DNA from: a virus | Strand: one strand, 5' to 3' | DNA: 35,649 bases | Virus record (IMG/VR): IMGVR_UViG_3300031227_000195 | Coordinates: 1-35,649 of that record | Part shown: piece after piece, positions 26,573-35,649 of the stretch | How positions within the stretch are numbered: the stretch's first letter is position 1 | How the letters are laid out: each line of letters starts with the position of its first letter | Translations under genes and position numbers: made by a program | Notes under the pieces: generated by a model | Told to the model about the DNA's origin: nothing | Database searches by the model: none | Seen by the model: the letters and a program-made list of their open reading frames with translations, nothing else

Positions 26573-28496
26573 TAAGCAAACGATAAATGTCGCTGTAAAA
26601 CCAGAGTTAGCTACTCCATTTCCTAATATACCGGAAAAGTGGAAGGACCCGATAACAGGAATTTACGTACCGAAATTTGTCGGCCCTAATTTGGAATGGC
26701 GTGGAAAACTATTAAAAAAGGCAAGAAATGACCCTATTTTACAAAGAGATTTGATTGCGGCATCAAAAGAATCAATGTTGTTTTGGATTAATACATTTGC
26801 TTTTACCTACCACCAGCATGATATTAATGAAGATGGGCATACTTCGACATGTTTGCGTCCACATTGGCCGTTTATAACCTGGGATGTTCAGGATGATACG
26901 TTTCTTGAGATTAAAAATGCTGTAGAAACGGGATATGATTTAGGTATTAGAAAATCACGGCAAATGGGTGCATCCTGGATGTGTATAACAGCATTTCATT
27001 GGTTCTGGTTATTTGTAAATGAGAGTAAATTACTTGAGATGTCACGTGTTCGAGAATATGTGGACCAACCGGGCAATATGAAAAGTTTGTTTCAGAAACA
27101 TGACTATATTAATAGATTTTTACCAGAGTGGATGAGACCGCCCACTTGTATGCCCGGTGAAAAAGGTCGAACACGCATGCACATGCACAATTCATGTAAT
27201 AATAGTACGATTGATGGCGAATCTACTACTCAACATGCTGGTTCCGGTGATACTCGAAAAGCCATATTGCTTGATGAATTTTCTAAAGTGGAAAACGCGT
27301 CCGCAATGAGGTCAGCTACGGCTGATGTCGCACCTTGTAGAATTGTGAATAGTACCCCAGCAGGTGCTGGTACTGAATATAGTAGATGGATGCGTTCAGG
27401 TAAAATTAAAGTAATAGTTTTGCCGTTTTGGGAACATCCTGAAAAAGGTAGGGGTCGTTATATTAACGAAGTTAAAAAAGGTAAATATGAGATTCGTTCA
27501 CCCTGGTATGATAGGGAAGATGAGCGGCGTACTTCCAAACAAATGGCCCAGGAAGTTCTAATGCAGGATATTCAATCTGGTGATGTGTTCTTTGATATTG
27601 ATTTGCTCGATAATCATAAAGCATTGTTTGGTAAGAAACCCCAGCATAGTTTTAATATCGGAATTAAAAAAACAATATTTGATGAGCAAATTGCGGCCCA
27701 TATAAAGAGTCGAGACCAAGAAGCCTATTATCTAAAACGAGAAAAAGTTAATCCATTAAGAATATGGGTTAAACTTTTTAATAAGAGACCTGACCAAACT
27801 AAGAGTTATGTTTTTGGTATCGACCTTTCTAAAGGTCAAGGGGCTTCTAATTCAGTAATTTCTATTAGATGTAGAGAAACAAATGATAAAATTGCTGAAT
27901 GGGCTGATGCTAATGTACCACCCTATGAAATAGCGAGGACGGTTGTGGCTCTTGCATTATGGTGTGGTGGTAAACCCCCACGCAAATTACCATTTATTAA
28001 ATGGGAAATGAATGGTCCCGGTTGGGATTTTGGTCGTATGATTGTTCAGCGTTATCATTATCCTTATTATTTTCGACAAACAAGTGAAGGAACAGTTAGA
28101 GATAAACAAACTAAAAAATATGGATGGCATAGTGGTAGAGAATCTAAAAAATTATTGCTTGACCAATACCATCGGTTACTTGCTACAGGTAAATTTATTA
28201 ATCATTCGATTGAAGCACTTGATGAAGCAATATTTTATATTTATTTTCCTGATGGTTCAATCGGCCCGGCTTCTTTAACAGAGGAAAACAAAGGAGCTAA
28301 AAAGACACATGGCGATAGAGTTATTGCTGATGCCCTGTGTGCTGAGGATTGTATAGTTAAACCATCTGAAAAAACGCTGATATATTCTGCGGATTCAGTT
28401 GGTCAGCGTAAAATAAATTATCTCGCCAAAAAGAAGCGAGCAAAAAGCCAACAGACAAGTTGGAAAAGACCATTTAATTTTATTGGGATGAATTGA
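26565..28496 (+). CDS. Terminase large subunit
   Basis: 643 residues from the ATG at 26565 (a longer in-frame start at 26490 only duplicates the previous gene). Walker A variant GIRKSRQMGASW (about 128-138), Walker B KAILLDEF (D237, E238), and RNase H-like nuclease motifs VFGIDLSKGQG (D420), KWEMNGPG and GDRVIADAL. It drives DNA packaging into proheads and cuts the concatemer. Stop and portal start overlap (TGATG). Confidence 0.92.
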   Translation: MFNKQTINVAVKPELATPFPNIPEKWKDPITGIYVPKFVGPNLEWRGKLLKKARNDPILQRDLIAASKESMLFWINTFAFTYHQHDINEDGHTSTCLRPHWPFITWDVQDDTFLEIKNAVETGYDLGIRKSRQMGASWMCITAFHWFWLFVNESKLLEMSRVREYVDQPGNMKSLFQKHDYINRFLPEWMRPPTCMPGEKGRTRMHMHNSCNNSTIDGESTTQHAGSGDTRKAILLDEFSKVENASAMRSATADVAPCRIVNSTPAGAGTEYSRWMRSGKIKVIVLPFWEHPEKGRGRYINEVKKGKYEIRSPWYDREDERRTSKQMAQEVLMQDIQSGDVFFDIDLLDNHKALFGKKPQHSFNIGIKKTIFDEQIAAHIKSRDQEAYYLKREKVNPLRIWVKLFNKRPDQTKSYVFGIDLSKGQGASNSVISIRCRETNDKIAEWADANVPPYEIARTVVALALWCGGKPPRKLPFIKWEMNGPGWDFGRMIVQRYHYPYYFRQTSEGTVRDKQTKKYGWHSGRESKKLLLDQYHRLLATGKFINHSIEALDEAIFYIYFPDGSIGPASLTEENKGAKKTHGDRVIADALCAEDCIVKPSEKTLIYSADSVGQRKINYLAKKKRAKSQQTSWKRPFNFIGMN

Positions 28497-30250
28497 TGGA
28501 TATTACTCCACAAAAAATTCAAAATGTAGTTAAAGACGGCTTTGATAGACTTAAACGGTATCGTGCGGCAAGGGCATTATTTCTAAAAGAATATGTAGGT
28601 AGATACTATCAACGTGATGCTGGTATGACTGGAGATGAACCTATAAATCTTTTGTTTCATGCAGTTAGGACACTTGTACCTAATATTGTAATGAAAGAAC
28701 CGTTTAATGAAATATCTACTGAGATAGTTTCACAGCGACCGTATGCTGAATTACTGAGTATGGGTATTAACAAAATCCAACATGATTTGGAAATAAAGGA
28801 TAAACTTCGAGCATGGATTGTTGATGCTATATTTGCAATGGGAATTATGAAAGTAGGTTTGTGTGGTTCTAATACGACCATTGAATATGGTGATAACAGA
28901 ATCGACCCAGGTGAAATTTATATAGAAACAGTTGATTTGGATAATTTTGTTTTCGACCCAACTTGTACTGATATTGATAAGAGTAATTTTATCGGTGATA
29001 GAATTACAATTCCTCGACAAGTTTTACTTGAATCTGGTATTTATAACAAAGAATTAGTTATGCGACTTCCATCAATTTCACAAATAGTCGATACTAATGA
29101 AGCCAAAAATATTTCGAGAAAAAATGCGGGTTCTAATCAATTTAATAACTTACAGGATATGGTGCATGTAGTTTCACTATATATACCCAAAGCAAATGCG
29201 TTGGTTACTATTCCTGACCCCCGCGAAACAGTATTTAGTGATTATCTGGCAGTTCAAGATTATTATGGTCCTGATACTGGACCTTATCATATTTTATCAT
29301 TAACACCTAAAGTACCTAATAATCCTTATCCGGTTGCCCCGGTTAGTATTTGGTATGACCTTCATCTTATGGCAAATCAGATGTTTACAAAATCAATGGA
29401 ACAAGCATCTCGTCAAAAAGATGTCGCCATATGTGACCCATCAGCTATTGATGAAGGAAATACACTTCGAGAGGCTTCGGATGGTGATATGGTTTGGGGT
29501 AATCCTGATTCAGTTAAAGTCATAAGTTACGGTGGACAGAACCGCGATAACGCTGCTATGATTCAACAGCTTCATACCTGGTTCAATTATATAGCTGGAA
29601 ACCCTGACCAGTTGGCCGGATTGAGTTCAGATGCTGATACTGCCACCCAATCTGCAATTCTTGAATCCAATTCACGTGTGAGTATTAGAGATATTCAAGG
29701 TATTACACGTGATAGAGCGGCTGATATAGCCCGTGATATAGCGTGGTACTTACATACTGACCCATTAATAGACATACCATTGGCAAAACGCAAACCAGGT
29801 GGTGAATTTATCCAAATGAGATTAACACCTGAACAACGTCGAGGTGATTTTTTAGATTATACATTTAGAATTAAAGCTAAATCAATGACTCGAATGGACC
29901 CGATATTACGGTCCAAACGCATAGTTGATTTTGCTACAAATATTATTCCTCGTCTGACCCAGGCAGCACAAATGGCAATGATGATGGGAGTACCATTTAA
30001 TTTGCCAAGAGCTATAACAAGAATAGCAGATGAATTAGATATAACCGAACCTGTAGAGGATTGGTTTGATGACCCGGAATTTATGCAAAGACTACAGTTA
30101 CGAATGGCTATGGGTCCGCAACCAGCAGGTAAAGCATCTCCGCAACAGGAAAAAGGTTTTTCTTCAACGAGAAAACCGAGAGATGAAACTAAACAACAGC
30201 AACAGGAAATACCAGCAGAGAATCAGAGTGCAATGAAAGGATTGTATTAA
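28496..30250 (+). CDS. Portal protein
   Basis: 584 residues from the ATG at 28496 (the TTG at 28493 is less likely). Contains MMDITP..., a central PVSIWYDLHLMANQMFTKSM, GGQNRDNAAMIQQLHTWFNY, GNPDQLAGLSSDADTATQSA and SKRIVDFATNIIPRL, characteristic of podovirus-like portals, plus a Gln-rich C-terminus. Directly follows the large terminase. Forms the vertex channel for DNA. Confidence 0.8.
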   Translation: MDITPQKIQNVVKDGFDRLKRYRAARALFLKEYVGRYYQRDAGMTGDEPINLLFHAVRTLVPNIVMKEPFNEISTEIVSQRPYAELLSMGINKIQHDLEIKDKLRAWIVDAIFAMGIMKVGLCGSNTTIEYGDNRIDPGEIYIETVDLDNFVFDPTCTDIDKSNFIGDRITIPRQVLLESGIYNKELVMRLPSISQIVDTNEAKNISRKNAGSNQFNNLQDMVHVVSLYIPKANALVTIPDPRETVFSDYLAVQDYYGPDTGPYHILSLTPKVPNNPYPVAPVSIWYDLHLMANQMFTKSMEQASRQKDVAICDPSAIDEGNTLREASDGDMVWGNPDSVKVISYGGQNRDNAAMIQQLHTWFNYIAGNPDQLAGLSSDADTATQSAILESNSRVSIRDIQGITRDRAADIARDIAWYLHTDPLIDIPLAKRKPGGEFIQMRLTPEQRRGDFLDYTFRIKAKSMTRMDPILRSKRIVDFATNIIPRLTQAAQMAMMMGVPFNLPRAITRIADELDITEPVEDWFDDPEFMQRLQLRMAMGPQPAGKASPQQEKGFSSTRKPRDETKQQQQEIPAENQSAMKGLY

Positions 30251-30251
30251 T

Positions 30252-30437
30252 ATGCCGGCTATTAGCAAAGCACAACAGGCTGCTGCGGGAATAGCTCTGG
30301 CAGCCAAAAGAGGTAAGATACCGATAAGTAAGTTACGGGGTGCTGCATTGGGAATGTATAAAAGTATGTCTGCTTCAAAACTGGAACATTTTGCGGAAAC
30401 GGAAACCAAAAATCTTCCCAAACATTCAAGGAAATAA
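30252..30437 (+). CDS. DUF3008-like small protein
   Basis: 61 residues: MPAISKAQQAAAGIALAAKR, then SMSASKLEHFAETETKNLPK. The pattern MPA-SKAQQ...A..G.I...L...A..M......FA.T..K.LP is that of DUF3008, a short protein often near phage portal genes, role unknown. Follows the portal by one base. Confidence 0.75.
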   Translation: MPAISKAQQAAAGIALAAKRGKIPISKLRGAALGMYKSMSASKLEHFAETETKNLPKHSRK

Positions 30438-30438
30438 T

Positions 30439-30792
30439 ATGCCATTATATGAATTTCAATGTCCGAAATGTGGTAAAATAGCCGGAGAAGTTAGACCGAT
30501 GAACGATAGTTCACTTTCAATGATGTGTCCTACTTGCAATATACCCATGCACAGAAAGTATGATTTTCATACTGGCAATAGAGAATATGGACAGACTCGA
30601 TTTTCCAATTCATTGGCGATAAATCCGAGTCAGATTGCAGAACATAAGAAACTGTTTCCTGATATTAGAGTTGATAGTTCCGGGAGACCCGGATTTGATA
30701 ATTATAAACAGCATGATGATTATTTGAAGAAAACAGGATTTGTAAAAATGCCTCAGAAAACAAGACCTAAAAAAAGAAGAAGTATGGTTTAA
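30439..30792 (+). CDS. FmdB-type zinc-ribbon protein
   Basis: 117 residues from the ATG at 30439 (the longer reading from 30340 overlaps DUF3008 in another frame). MPLYEFQCPKCGKI and MMCPTCNIPMHRKY form a zinc ribbon of the FmdB family. The second half (FSNSLAINPSQI, SSGRPGFDNYKQHDDYLKKT) is the tail seen in phage versions. Role unknown, always near head genes in my experience. Confidence 0.78.
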   Translation: MPLYEFQCPKCGKIAGEVRPMNDSSLSMMCPTCNIPMHRKYDFHTGNREYGQTRFSNSLAINPSQIAEHKKLFPDIRVDSSGRPGFDNYKQHDDYLKKTGFVKMPQKTRPKKRRSMV

Positions 30793-30850
30793 CAATCAAA
30801 AGTAATTTACCCCGGTTGTATACCGGCAATTTATTTTAAGGAAAAGTATA

Positions 30851-32032
30851 ATGGCAGAGAAAAAGACAGAATTAGAACAGGACGTTTCACAGATTAAGAC
30901 GGATGAAGGAACAGAACAGGATACGGCGATTGTCGATGCGAAGGCGGATGAAATCGCAGAGAAGGAAGCAATAGTTCTTTCTGATAAAGAACTTGAGAAA
31001 ACAGTTGCAAAAAATTTAGAAAAGACTTTTGGCGAAGAAGATGATTCTACTCCTAAATTGGATGAATCTACCTCTGAATTGGATGAGTCTACCTCTGAAC
31101 AGGTAAAGAAACCTGAACAGGTGAAAAAACCTGAACAGGCAACTGAGGAACCTGAACAGACAGAGGAATCCGAACAGACAGAAAAATCCAAAGAATCTGA
31201 AAGCGAAGGTAAAAAATCAGAACTGCCCGATGCCTATTATCGAGCGGCAGTTCACCAGGGATGGAAACCGGAAGATGTTAAGGAGTTTTTTGATGCTGAC
31301 CCTGATAAAGCAACAAGGACATTTCAGAATATTTACAATAGTACCAATCGGTTATCTAAAGAATTTGCTCAACTTGGTAGAACTGTTAAAGAACAGGCAG
31401 AACAGAAACAACAGGCAGAACAGAATCAACAGAGTACCGATACAGGATTTGCTGGTGTAGATATTCAGAAACTAAAGACTGAATATCCAGATGACCCGTT
31501 AATAGATACGGTTATTGCCCCGCTTAATGCAGCATTGATTAAGATGGACAAAAGGGTGTCTGAACAGATTCAGTCGCAGGTTCAGCAACAGTCGCAATCA
31601 CAGCAACAGAATACGAACACACAGATGGAACGTACCATCATGAAGTTTTTTGATGATGGTGAGTTGGACAATTATTCCACTATTTATGGTAAATTGGAAA
31701 AAGAGCAAACTTGGGATGATTTGACAATTCGTCAGCAACAAAAACGATGGGATGTTCTTAATATGGCTGACCAGATTATCAATGGTGCGACTGTACAAGG
31801 TAAAACAATGGAAGTTGGAGAAGCCCTTAATCTTTCACATTTAATTACCACAGAGGATGTTCGCGAACAAGCTGTTAGAAAAGATATTATGAAAAAGGTT
31901 GTAAAAAAGAGTAAGAGTCTTACCCTTAAACCTAATAATGATACCAGTGTGACTGCCCAAACAGGTGGTAAACCATCTAACACTGACCTTGAAAAACGAA
32001 CATCGCAAAGATTAACCAAAGTTTTTGGATAA
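30851..32032 (+). CDS. Scaffold-like acidic protein
   Basis: 393 residues. The first 125 residues are acidic and repetitive (LDESTSELDESTSEQ, then KKPEQVKKPEQ and EPEQTEESEQTEKS). Then ELPDAYYRAAVHQGWKPEDV, a Gln-rich coiled region (QAEQKQQAEQNQQ, SQVQQQSQSQQQNTN) and a basic C-terminus. Composition, length and position immediately before the capsid gene fit a scaffolding protein. Confidence 0.7.
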   Translation: MAEKKTELEQDVSQIKTDEGTEQDTAIVDAKADEIAEKEAIVLSDKELEKTVAKNLEKTFGEEDDSTPKLDESTSELDESTSEQVKKPEQVKKPEQATEEPEQTEESEQTEKSKESESEGKKSELPDAYYRAAVHQGWKPEDVKEFFDADPDKATRTFQNIYNSTNRLSKEFAQLGRTVKEQAEQKQQAEQNQQSTDTGFAGVDIQKLKTEYPDDPLIDTVIAPLNAALIKMDKRVSEQIQSQVQQQSQSQQQNTNTQMERTIMKFFDDGELDNYSTIYGKLEKEQTWDDLTIRQQQKRWDVLNMADQIINGATVQGKTMEVGEALNLSHLITTEDVREQAVRKDIMKKVVKKSKSLTLKPNNDTSVTAQTGGKPSNTDLEKRTSQRLTKVFG

Positions 32033-32052
32033 GCAAATAAGGAGAATTTAAA

Positions 32053-33159
32053 ATGGGTGTTAAAAACGCTGCCCTTGCTGATTTAATTTCGACTACTCTT
32101 GAAGATTTACCAGAACAGTATTTTGAAGTTACCTGGGACCATCCTGATTATGAGTTTTGTCGTATTTACCAGCAAGAACGATTGGAAGTTGATGGCGGAA
32201 CCAGTATTAAGCGTAAACTAATGCTTGATGATTCTGGTAATGCTAAGTATCGTAGACTTTATGACGTCGATACTCCTACTGTCGGCGAGGTAATGAAAAC
32301 TATTGATGTGCCCTGGACACAAATTGGTACTAATTATTCCTGGGATAAATTGGAAATCCTGCGTAATAGAAGTGACGCCAAAGGTTTTATCAAACTGATG
32401 ACGGTCAGACGTATTGATGGTCTGTGGTCACTTGCTAATCTAATTGAAGAAAGAGCCTGGAAAACACCATCAGATTCTGCTGATGACCTTTATCCTTATG
32501 GCGTTCCATATTATCTTAATGCGATTGACGCAGATAGTTCGGATACAGCCGGATTTGTTGGTCAGACGATTAGATTCCAAGATGGTAATACTTCCAAAGT
32601 TTGTGCTGGTCTTGATGCTGAGGCGAATCCACGTTGGAAAAATTATGCTGCTACTTACAGTGCAGTTGATAATGCTTTACTAACGACTTTCCGCATAGCA
32701 TTTATGAAAACAAAGTTCAAAGCTCCGCTTATAGTCAATGACCCAGCACAAAAGAATCAAGGGGCCAAACGAATTTACACTAATGCCAAAATTAGTGCTG
32801 CATTGATGGATTTGGCTGACCAGCGTGATGACAGACACGTTGGTAAAGATGTACTCGGTAATCTTCGTGTTGATGATGGTGGTCTTTGTTCCATAAATAG
32901 ACTACCTGTTGTTTACATTGACCAGCTTGATGACGTCACTGACCCCGAAACCGGGGACGAGATGGACCCGATTTATTGCATAGATTTTCGTAAGTTTATT
33001 CCTGTGGTTCAAACAGATTACTGGATGGTCGAAGGCGAACCTATGACTGACAGAACACAGCATACGACTTTCACAGTTTATCTGGATGGTTCACATAACA
33101 ATCTGTGTACTAATCGAAGAACGGCTGGTTTTGTAATGCACAAGGCATTAACCGCTTAA
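32053..33159 (+). CDS. Probable major capsid protein
   Basis: 368 residues. MGVKNAALADLISTTLEDLP, ...VGEVMKTIDVPWTQIGTNYS, ...SWDKLEILRNRSDAKGFIKL and a C-terminal VDIQTDYWMVEGE-like end. Follows the scaffold-like gene with a strong ribosome binding site (AAGGAGAATTTAAA). The order and size suggest the HK97-fold capsid, but I see no unambiguous motif. Confidence 0.7.
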   Translation: MGVKNAALADLISTTLEDLPEQYFEVTWDHPDYEFCRIYQQERLEVDGGTSIKRKLMLDDSGNAKYRRLYDVDTPTVGEVMKTIDVPWTQIGTNYSWDKLEILRNRSDAKGFIKLMTVRRIDGLWSLANLIEERAWKTPSDSADDLYPYGVPYYLNAIDADSSDTAGFVGQTIRFQDGNTSKVCAGLDAEANPRWKNYAATYSAVDNALLTTFRIAFMKTKFKAPLIVNDPAQKNQGAKRIYTNAKISAALMDLADQRDDRHVGKDVLGNLRVDDGGLCSINRLPVVYIDQLDDVTDPETGDEMDPIYCIDFRKFIPVVQTDYWMVEGEPMTDRTQHTTFTVYLDGSHNNLCTNRRTAGFVMHKALTA

Positions 33160-33190
33160 TCATTAACCTTTTACAAAAGGAGAAATTAAA

Positions 33191-33994
33191 ATGGCAAAAG
33201 GAAAAGCTAAGACCAATTACCTTCACCGAGAAGGCGTAGTTGGTCATGATGTTGCTCCTGACTATGGATTTCTTTACCAGACTTCTTTAGTCAAAGACCC
33301 GAAATGGAATATCGGTGATAGAGTAGTGCTTGGTGATGGTCGTGAATTTAAATATGGGAAATCTTATAACGCTTTATCTGCTACACGTGGTTGTGAGATT
33401 TTTGTGCTTGGAGTTAACAGTTATTCTGTGTTAGGGGCCACAACTGCTAAAGGTGGAAAAACTCTTTCAGTGGCTGCTGTAGCACATGATGTATTAGCCG
33501 AAGATGAGTTGCGTGGTGGATATGCTTTGATTTATGGTTCAGATGGTGATGATACCGATACTCAATTTAGGGGTATTATTGGTAATGACGTTTCTGCTGA
33601 TGCTGCTGCTTTTAAAATTTATCTGGATGCAGGATTAGTTAAAGAAGTAACAGTAGCTAATTATTGTGAAATATTTCAGAACCCATTTGCGGCGTTGCGT
33701 TTATCTACAACGACAGTGGAGGATTTTCCAAAAGCAGGTGTTCCTGCTGTAGAAGTTAGTGCAGGTGACATGTATTTTTGGTTCCAATTTAGAGGTCCAA
33801 TTTGGCTTCCCCCGCAAGCTGGACTTATTGATGAACAAATTGGTGCTATGTGGAGACATGATGGTAGTCTTGGTGATATAAGTACAACACTATCTGCTAC
33901 TGCATGTATTGCCGAAGCTATGACACAATATGCTGGTCATAGACTTATAGGTGATAGGGATGGTAACGGCCCACTGTTTAATTTACAGGGTTAA
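33191..33994 (+). CDS. Head-associated protein, possibly decoration (267 aa)
   Basis: MAKGKAKTNYLHREGVVGHD, ...GDRVVLGDGREFKYGKSYNA, ...FGLIRPPQAGLIDEQ-like WLPPQAGLIDEQIGAMWRHD. Beta-rich and Gly/Ala-rich. Follows the capsid gene with ribosome binding site AAAAGGAGAAATTAAA. Probably capsid decoration or a second head protein; the name is by position. Confidence 0.55.
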   Translation: MAKGKAKTNYLHREGVVGHDVAPDYGFLYQTSLVKDPKWNIGDRVVLGDGREFKYGKSYNALSATRGCEIFVLGVNSYSVLGATTAKGGKTLSVAAVAHDVLAEDELRGGYALIYGSDGDDTDTQFRGIIGNDVSADAAAFKIYLDAGLVKEVTVANYCEIFQNPFAALRLSTTTVEDFPKAGVPAVEVSAGDMYFWFQFRGPIWLPPQAGLIDEQIGAMWRHDGSLGDISTTLSATACIAEAMTQYAGHRLIGDRDGNGPLFNLQG

Positions 33995-34010
33995 TTAGTT
34001 TAATTGTTGT

Positions 34011-34036
34011 CTTGGGTAGTATATATACTACCCAAG
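34011..34036 (+). terminator. Perfect 13-bp-arm palindrome after the head genes
   Basis: CTTGGGTAGTATA (34011-34023) faces TATACTACCCAAG (34024-34036) with no loop bases; A-T pairs extend it outward by two to three bases. The first rightward gene ended 17 bases before. No U-run follows (ATAACATTTTG), so it may stabilise the capsid mRNA or act in both directions rather than be a classic terminator. Confidence 0.5.
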
Positions 34037-34061
34037 ATAACATTTTGAAGAAAGGAATAAA

Positions 34062-34217
34062 ATGAAATTAAAAATAGCAAAGGTGATTGTACAGGAAGCG
34101 AGATATGTAGAAGCTCAGAGAGTAATTGCCGAGGCCGAAGCTATTGAGGCTCAGAAAGCAATTATTGAAGCCGAAGCTATTGATGAACCTGTTGATGAAT
34201 TGGAGATTGGAGATTAA
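34062..34217 (+). CDS. Small acidic helical protein with 12-residue repeat (51 aa)
   Basis: MKLKIAKVIVQEARYVEAQR; EAQRVIAEAEAI and EAQKAIIEAEAI are two copies of a 12-residue unit, followed by DEPVDELEIGD. Predicted long helix. Preceded by AGAAAGGAATAAA-ATG; its end (GGA GAT TAA) is the ribosome binding site of the next gene. Function unknown. Confidence 0.55.
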   Translation: MKLKIAKVIVQEARYVEAQRVIAEAEAIEAQKAIIEAEAIDEPVDELEIGD

Positions 34218-34218
34218 A

Positions 34219-34398
34219 ATGTATAGTAATGTAGAATTTGATGTTTCGCCTGGACAAATACTGTTTGCTACTAAAGTTGATGGTGATAGGATTACACTTA
34301 AACATCTTGAGCTTACTGCTGACCAGGCTGCTGCAATAGCTTATCTCATCAACTCACCCGACCCGTTGAAAATAGAGATTAAAAAGGATATAGAATAA
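34219..34398 (+). CDS. Small hypothetical virion-region protein (59 aa)
   Basis: MYSNVEFDVSPGQILFATKV, then DRITLKHLELTADQAAAIAY and PLKIEIKKDIE. Beta-helix pattern. A longer in-frame reading (34126) merely extends into the previous gene. Coupled to it through GGAGATTAAA-ATG. Function unknown. Confidence 0.55.
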   Translation: MYSNVEFDVSPGQILFATKVDGDRITLKHLELTADQAAAIAYLINSPDPLKIEIKKDIE

Positions 34399-35649
34399 TG
34401 GCCGAGCCTACAAGTGCATTAACCTATTACGATTTGATTCTAAAAGTTGCTATAACTGCTGGATTAGCATATTATGGTGCTGCCGGCAATGAAGGGGCTA
34501 TGATTCCTATAGACGCACATGATTTAGACCTGTGCAAACAAATTGTCAATGACGGCATTAAAATGTTTATAGCAAATCCACCACCCAATGGTTGGCGATG
34601 GATGCGTAGAACAATGTCTGTAGTCCTTGCTCATGCCTATACTGGAACAGCAGAAGCAGGAACCACCACGAGTTTAACCGATAGTACAATCGCTACGACG
34701 TATGATGACGATTTTTTCAACACTTATGTTCTAAAGATAACTGACGGTACGGGTAAAGACGAAACAGCTACAGTCACTGATTATGATGGTACACTTGGAA
34801 AGTTCACCTTTACTGGTGGTCTATCTGGTGATAGTACGCCGGATACTACAAGTAAATACAGTATAATAAGGTCCACCGATGTTATAGATGAAGATGCGGC
34901 CAGATATTTGTTGGCCGAGAACTTTGGTGGAGAAGTAAATGGTGAGATTTCCTACGCGGCAAATACTAATCACGGTTCTGTAATAGATTGGTGTGATGAG
35001 AGTGTCATTAGAGCAAAACGAGCAATCAGTGTTTCAACTGGTTATCCGACTTTAGCTGCTATAAGGCCGTATCAGCCCACAGGTAGTGCTCTTATGGCTA
35101 CAAGACAATGGGAACTAATCGTAGACCCGCAGCCATCAGCAGTCGATACTATTGAATTTCCGTATACATTATTTTTTAATAAACTGAGACTTGAAGCTGG
35201 ATTAGCGACTAATGGTGCTGCTGCTGCTGTCAGTGATAGCAGTTTAGCTAATATTTATCCTGATGACTCTTTTAAAGATTGGAAAATAACTATAATTAGT
35301 GGAACTGGTAAAGGAGCGACGGCTATTATAACCAGTTATGTAGGTGCTGATGGTGAATTTTTTGTTGATGATTGGCTTTATTCAGATGATACAGCAGCAG
35401 CAGTTAATCCTGCATCTGGTAGTGCTTATTATTTAGAGCCAACAACTAATTTACATCCTGCTGGGTTTAGGTTTGATGAGGTTATTGTAGCTGCTTGTTT
35501 GGCTAAGGCTGAACAATTAATCGAGGACGTTACTACTGGTTTTTATCAAATCTATATGCAAAAAGAATTACCAATAGCATATAGAGCGGACACAAGAAGT
35601 GCTTCAAAAAATATGGGTCCGATGTCGGATGGTAAGAGAATTTACCGTG
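34398..35649 (+). CDS. Probable head-tail adaptor protein (partial at right edge)
   Basis: 417 visible residues; the C-terminus is cut. MAEPTSALTYYDLILKVAIT, a FIANPPPNGWRWMRRTMSV segment and a later FDEVIVAACLAKAEQLIEDV resemble adaptor proteins that bind the portal. Two similar inserted beta domains, one around residues 90-160 (LTDSTIATTYDDDFFNTYVL...GTGKDETATVTDYDG) and one around 275-350 (VSDSSLANIYPDDSFKDWKI...GTGKGATAIITSYVG), suggest an internal duplication. The ATG shares a base with the previous stop (TAATG). Confidence 0.6.
   Translation, partial: MAEPTSALTYYDLILKVAITAGLAYYGAAGNEGAMIPIDAHDLDLCKQIVNDGIKMFIANPPPNGWRWMRRTMSVVLAHAYTGTAEAGTTTSLTDSTIATTYDDDFFNTYVLKITDGTGKDETATVTDYDGTLGKFTFTGGLSGDSTPDTTSKYSIIRSTDVIDEDAARYLLAENFGGEVNGEISYAANTNHGSVIDWCDESVIRAKRAISVSTGYPTLAAIRPYQPTGSALMATRQWELIVDPQPSAVDTIEFPYTLFFNKLRLEAGLATNGAAAAVSDSSLANIYPDDSFKDWKITIISGTGKGATAIITSYVGADGEFFVDDWLYSDDTAAAVNPASGSAYYLEPTTNLHPAGFRFDEVIVAACLAKAEQLIEDVTTGFYQIYMQKELPIAYRADTRSASKNMGPMSDGKRIYR

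Overview
The window looks like part of a tailed double-stranded DNA phage (or prophage/metagenomic viral contig) of an unidentified bacterium. The evidence is a complete head-packaging series on the right (small-terminase candidate, large terminase, portal, scaffold-like protein, capsid-like protein, head-tail adaptor candidate), a phage-type replication and recombination set on the left, dense overlapping genes (ATGA and TAATG junctions), strong purine-rich ribosome binding sites, and no ribosomal, tRNA or housekeeping genes. I saw no integrase, tail or recognised lysis gene; both ends cut through genes. Coding sequence is AT-rich.

Layout. Positions 1-22,983 are a single leftward (minus-strand) early region. 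From its promoter end leftward it runs as follows. First come many very small genes, including tiny membrane peptides and Cys-rich zinc-ribbon proteins (about 16.5-23.0 kb). Next are an endonuclease VII-like HNH gene, a tandemly duplicated two-gene module (14.2-15.1 kb), and a nucleotide-chemistry cluster: Nmad1/DUF1599-like protein, nucleoside 2-deoxyribosyltransferase-like protein, HAD phosphatase and calcineurin-like phosphoesterase. Then come small membrane and zinc proteins and the replication core: family A DNA polymerase with 3'-5' exonuclease, a Spo11/topoisomerase VI-A-like Toprim protein, a VRR-NUC nuclease, a Cas4/RecB-like nuclease, a RecA-like ATPase, a SEC-C protein, a DUF669-like putative ssDNA-binding protein, and a TOPRIM primase fused to an SF3 (D5-type) helicase that runs off the left edge.

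Positions 23,055-24,084 hold no convincing gene. They separate the leftward early genes from the rightward late genes and carry ten exact copies of the 8-mer GTTCTATA/TATAGAAC in both orientations, 9-bp tandem repeats and a locally GC-rich stretch. This is the best candidate for a replication origin and/or regulatory switch. Three sigma70-like promoters (TTGACT, 16-17 bp, TATACT) drive the leftward genes from about 23.05, 22.62 and 21.99 kb; two of them overlap a perfect 7-bp-arm palindrome at the -10.

Positions 24,085-35,649 are rightward. An SPFH/band-7 protein, an EF-hand-like micro-protein, a tiny membrane peptide and a membrane-anchored trypsin-like serine protease come before the packaging and capsid genes. 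A 13-bp-arm perfect palindrome follows the capsid block. The last gene, a probable head-tail adaptor with a duplicated internal domain, is cut by the right edge.

Two themes stand out. Genes are chained by a reused junction in which one gene's last codons and stop also form the next gene's Shine-Dalgarno and start. Several families have expanded by duplication within the window. All functional names come from motifs read by eye; no database search was run.
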